Below, in pieces: positions 31,845 through 33,175 of a stretch of DNA of 33,175 nt. Each line of letters begins with the position of its first letter. The stretch's first letter is position 1. The stretch is from Gammaproteobacteria bacterium (lineage in GTDB: Bacteria; Pseudomonadota; Gammaproteobacteria; Acidiferrobacterales; Acidiferrobacteraceae): contig JAPTWT010000207.1 of NCBI GenBank assembly GCA_028064935.1, forward strand, positions 1-33,175. Direction: 5' to 3'. The translations under genes and the position numbers were made by a program. The notes under the pieces were generated by a model, which had not been told where the DNA came from, ran no database searches, and saw only the letters and a program-made list of their open reading frames with translations.

Positions 31845-33175
31845 ATGGCTTTTACACCAAAACCTCTAGTGCTCGTTATTCTCGATGGATGGGGCTACCG
31901 CGAGCAGACCGAAAACAACGCCATCGCCGCGGCTCGCAAGCCCTGGTGGGACGAGGCCTGGGCCAACGCCAGCCATAGCCTCATCCAGGCCTCCGAGGCC
32001 GCCGTCGGTCTGCCCTCGAAACAGATGGGGAATTCCGAGGTCGGCCATTTGAATCTCGGCGCCGGGCGCGTTGTCTATCAGGAATATACGCGCATCAATC
32101 GGGCGATTGCTTCGGGCATGTTTTTTACCAACAAGACCCTCACGGATGCCGTGGATCGGGCACGCGATACCCACAAGAGCCTGCATGTGCTCGGGTTGTT
32201 GTCGCCAGGCGGGGTGCACAGCCACGAGGATCACATCCACGCCATGGTCGAGCTTGCGGTCACGCGCGGCCTAAACCAGGTATACCTGCACGCCTTTCTC
32301 GACGGCCGCGATACCCTGCCGCAGAGCGCCGGTGCCTCGCTTGCGGCCATGGAGGCCAAATTCGCGGCCCTCGGGCGTGGACGCATCGCCTCGGTGATCG
32401 GGCGTTACTATGCCATGGATCGCGACCACAGGTGGCCGCGCATCCAGGCCGCCTACGACCTTTTGACCGCGGCCAAGGCCGACTATCGGGCGGCCACCGC
32501 CGCCGAGGCCCTGGCGCTCGCCTACGCCCGCGGGGAAACCGATGAGTTCGTCAAGGGCACCCTTATCGTTCCGCCGGGAGAGGCGCCGCGTCCGATAGAC
32601 GACGGCGATGTCGTGGTGTTCATGAACTTCCGCTCGGATCGCGCCCGCCAGATCAGCCGGCCGTTCGTCGACCCGGCGTTCGACGGCTTCGCGCGCGCCG
32701 TATGGCCGCGTCTTGGGGGCTTTGTGAGCCTGACGGAATACCAGGCCGACTTCAATGTCCCGGTGGCCTTTCCGTCGGCGCGCCTGGTCAACGTCCTCGG
32801 CGCCTACCTGGCGGATCTCGGCAAGCGCCAATTGCGTATCGCGGAAACGGAAAAGTATGCGCATGTCACGTTTTTCCTAAACGGCGGACAGGAGGCCCCG
32901 TTCGCCGGTGAGGAGCGCATCCTCGTGCCCTCGCCCACCGACGTGCCAACCTACAACTGCAAGCCGGAGATGAGCGCGGTACAGGTCGCAGATGCGGTGG
33001 TTCATGCCGTCGACGTCGGGCGCCATGATGTCATCATCTGCAACTTCGCCAATCCCGACATGGTCGGGCATACCGGCGACATGGCCGCGACCGTGCGCGC
33101 CATAGAGGTCATCGATGCCTGCCTTGCGCGTATCGCGACCGCCGTGCGCGCCCGGGGCGGCGAGCTGCTGATCAC
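31845..33175 (+). CDS. gpmI: 2,3-bisphosphoglycerate-independent phosphoglycerate mutase, truncated by window edge
   Basis: Interconverts 3- and 2-phosphoglycerate with two manganese ions and a phosphoserine intermediate. From the ATG at 31845, 443 codons are open to the right edge (the E. coli protein has 514). Seen: the metal Asp14 in VILDGWGYR, the nucleophile Ser64 in KQMGNSEVGHLNLGAGR, GGVHSHEDH, FLDGRDT, NFRSDRARQ, EKYAHVTFFLNGG and NPDMVGHTGD with metal-binding Asp and His. It is divergent from the arsR operon, the same pairing as gpmI beside yibN-grxC-secB-gpsA in enteric bacteria. Confidence 0.96.
   Translation, partial: MAFTPKPLVLVILDGWGYREQTENNAIAAARKPWWDEAWANASHSLIQASEAAVGLPSKQMGNSEVGHLNLGAGRVVYQEYTRINRAIASGMFFTNKTLTDAVDRARDTHKSLHVLGLLSPGGVHSHEDHIHAMVELAVTRGLNQVYLHAFLDGRDTLPQSAGASLAAMEAKFAALGRGRIASVIGRYYAMDRDHRWPRIQAAYDLLTAAKADYRAATAAEALALAYARGETDEFVKGTLIVPPGEAPRPIDDGDVVVFMNFRSDRARQISRPFVDPAFDGFARAVWPRLGGFVSLTEYQADFNVPVAFPSARLVNVLGAYLADLGKRQLRIAETEKYAHVTFFLNGGQEAPFAGEERILVPSPTDVPTYNCKPEMSAVQVADAVVHAVDVGRHDVIICNFANPDMVGHTGDMAATVRAIEVIDACLARIATAVRARGGELLI

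Overview
The window is high-GC DNA from a Gram-negative proteobacterium. It reads best as a gammaproteobacterium: it has the blocks gpmI | yibN-grxC-secB-gpsA, fmt-rsmB next to def, and lysM-smg-topA, together with DsbD, lipid A-type acyltransferases and SecB. A sulfur-oxidising or acidophilic lineage such as Acidiferrobacterales would fit, but that is an impression and is not shown by the sequence. Almost everything is chromosomal core gene content. There is no tRNA, rRNA, CRISPR array, recognisable transposase or prophage gene, and no gene-free stretch longer than 300 bases.

Left part (1-14067). A truncated proline iminopeptidase gene (pip) lies divergent from prfC (RF3). The dominant feature follows: a perfect-looking direct tandem duplication of 6,100 bp (1868-7967 and 7968-14067). 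Each unit carries the 3' end of prfC, typA/bipA, a small two-helix membrane protein, a TetR regulator, a carboxymuconolactone-decarboxylase (AhpD-like) protein, metF and the 3' part of ahcY. Only the outer copies of the two end genes are intact (prfC on the left, ahcY on the right). The inner junction at 7967/7968 joins a 5'-truncated ahcY to a 5'-truncated prfC across about 1 bp of microhomology. This is either a very young duplication or an assembly artefact.

Methyl-cycle block (12249-15869, minus strand). metK, ahcY and metF run in one direction and form the S-adenosylmethionine cycle. Between metK and ahcY lies about 215 nt of highly structured RNA-like sequence. Its G-U pairs show that it is read on the same strand as ahcY. 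It does not look like the SAH riboswitch. It resembles the HEARO / omega-RNA family, the guide RNAs of IscB nucleases, in size and in several local motifs, but no IscB gene is present here. This is the best candidate for something unusual in the window.

Middle (16034-21149). ttcA (tRNA thiolation) is followed by three tandem, overlapping paralogues of LpxL-type acyltransferases. A convergent TPR protein comes next, then rsmB. fmt and def lie upstream of rsmB on the minus strand (translation and formyl-Met processing).

Right part (22661-33175). A LysM protein, smg and topA run on the plus strand, with no dprA between lysM and smg. They are followed by dsbD and a periplasmic DsbC/G-like thiol protein. 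On the minus strand an ArsR-family regulator, a membrane rhodanese, grxC, secB and gpsA form a close-packed series. The ArsR protein has two cysteines placed as in the persulfide sensors BigR/SqrR and lacks the arsenic-binding motif, suggesting sulfur-stress control of the operon. gpmI diverges from it and runs off the right edge.

Several genes that head transcription units (tetR, def, lysM, perhaps ttcA) have a -10 element only 6-7 nt before the start codon and no Shine-Dalgarno sequence, so leaderless mRNAs are likely.
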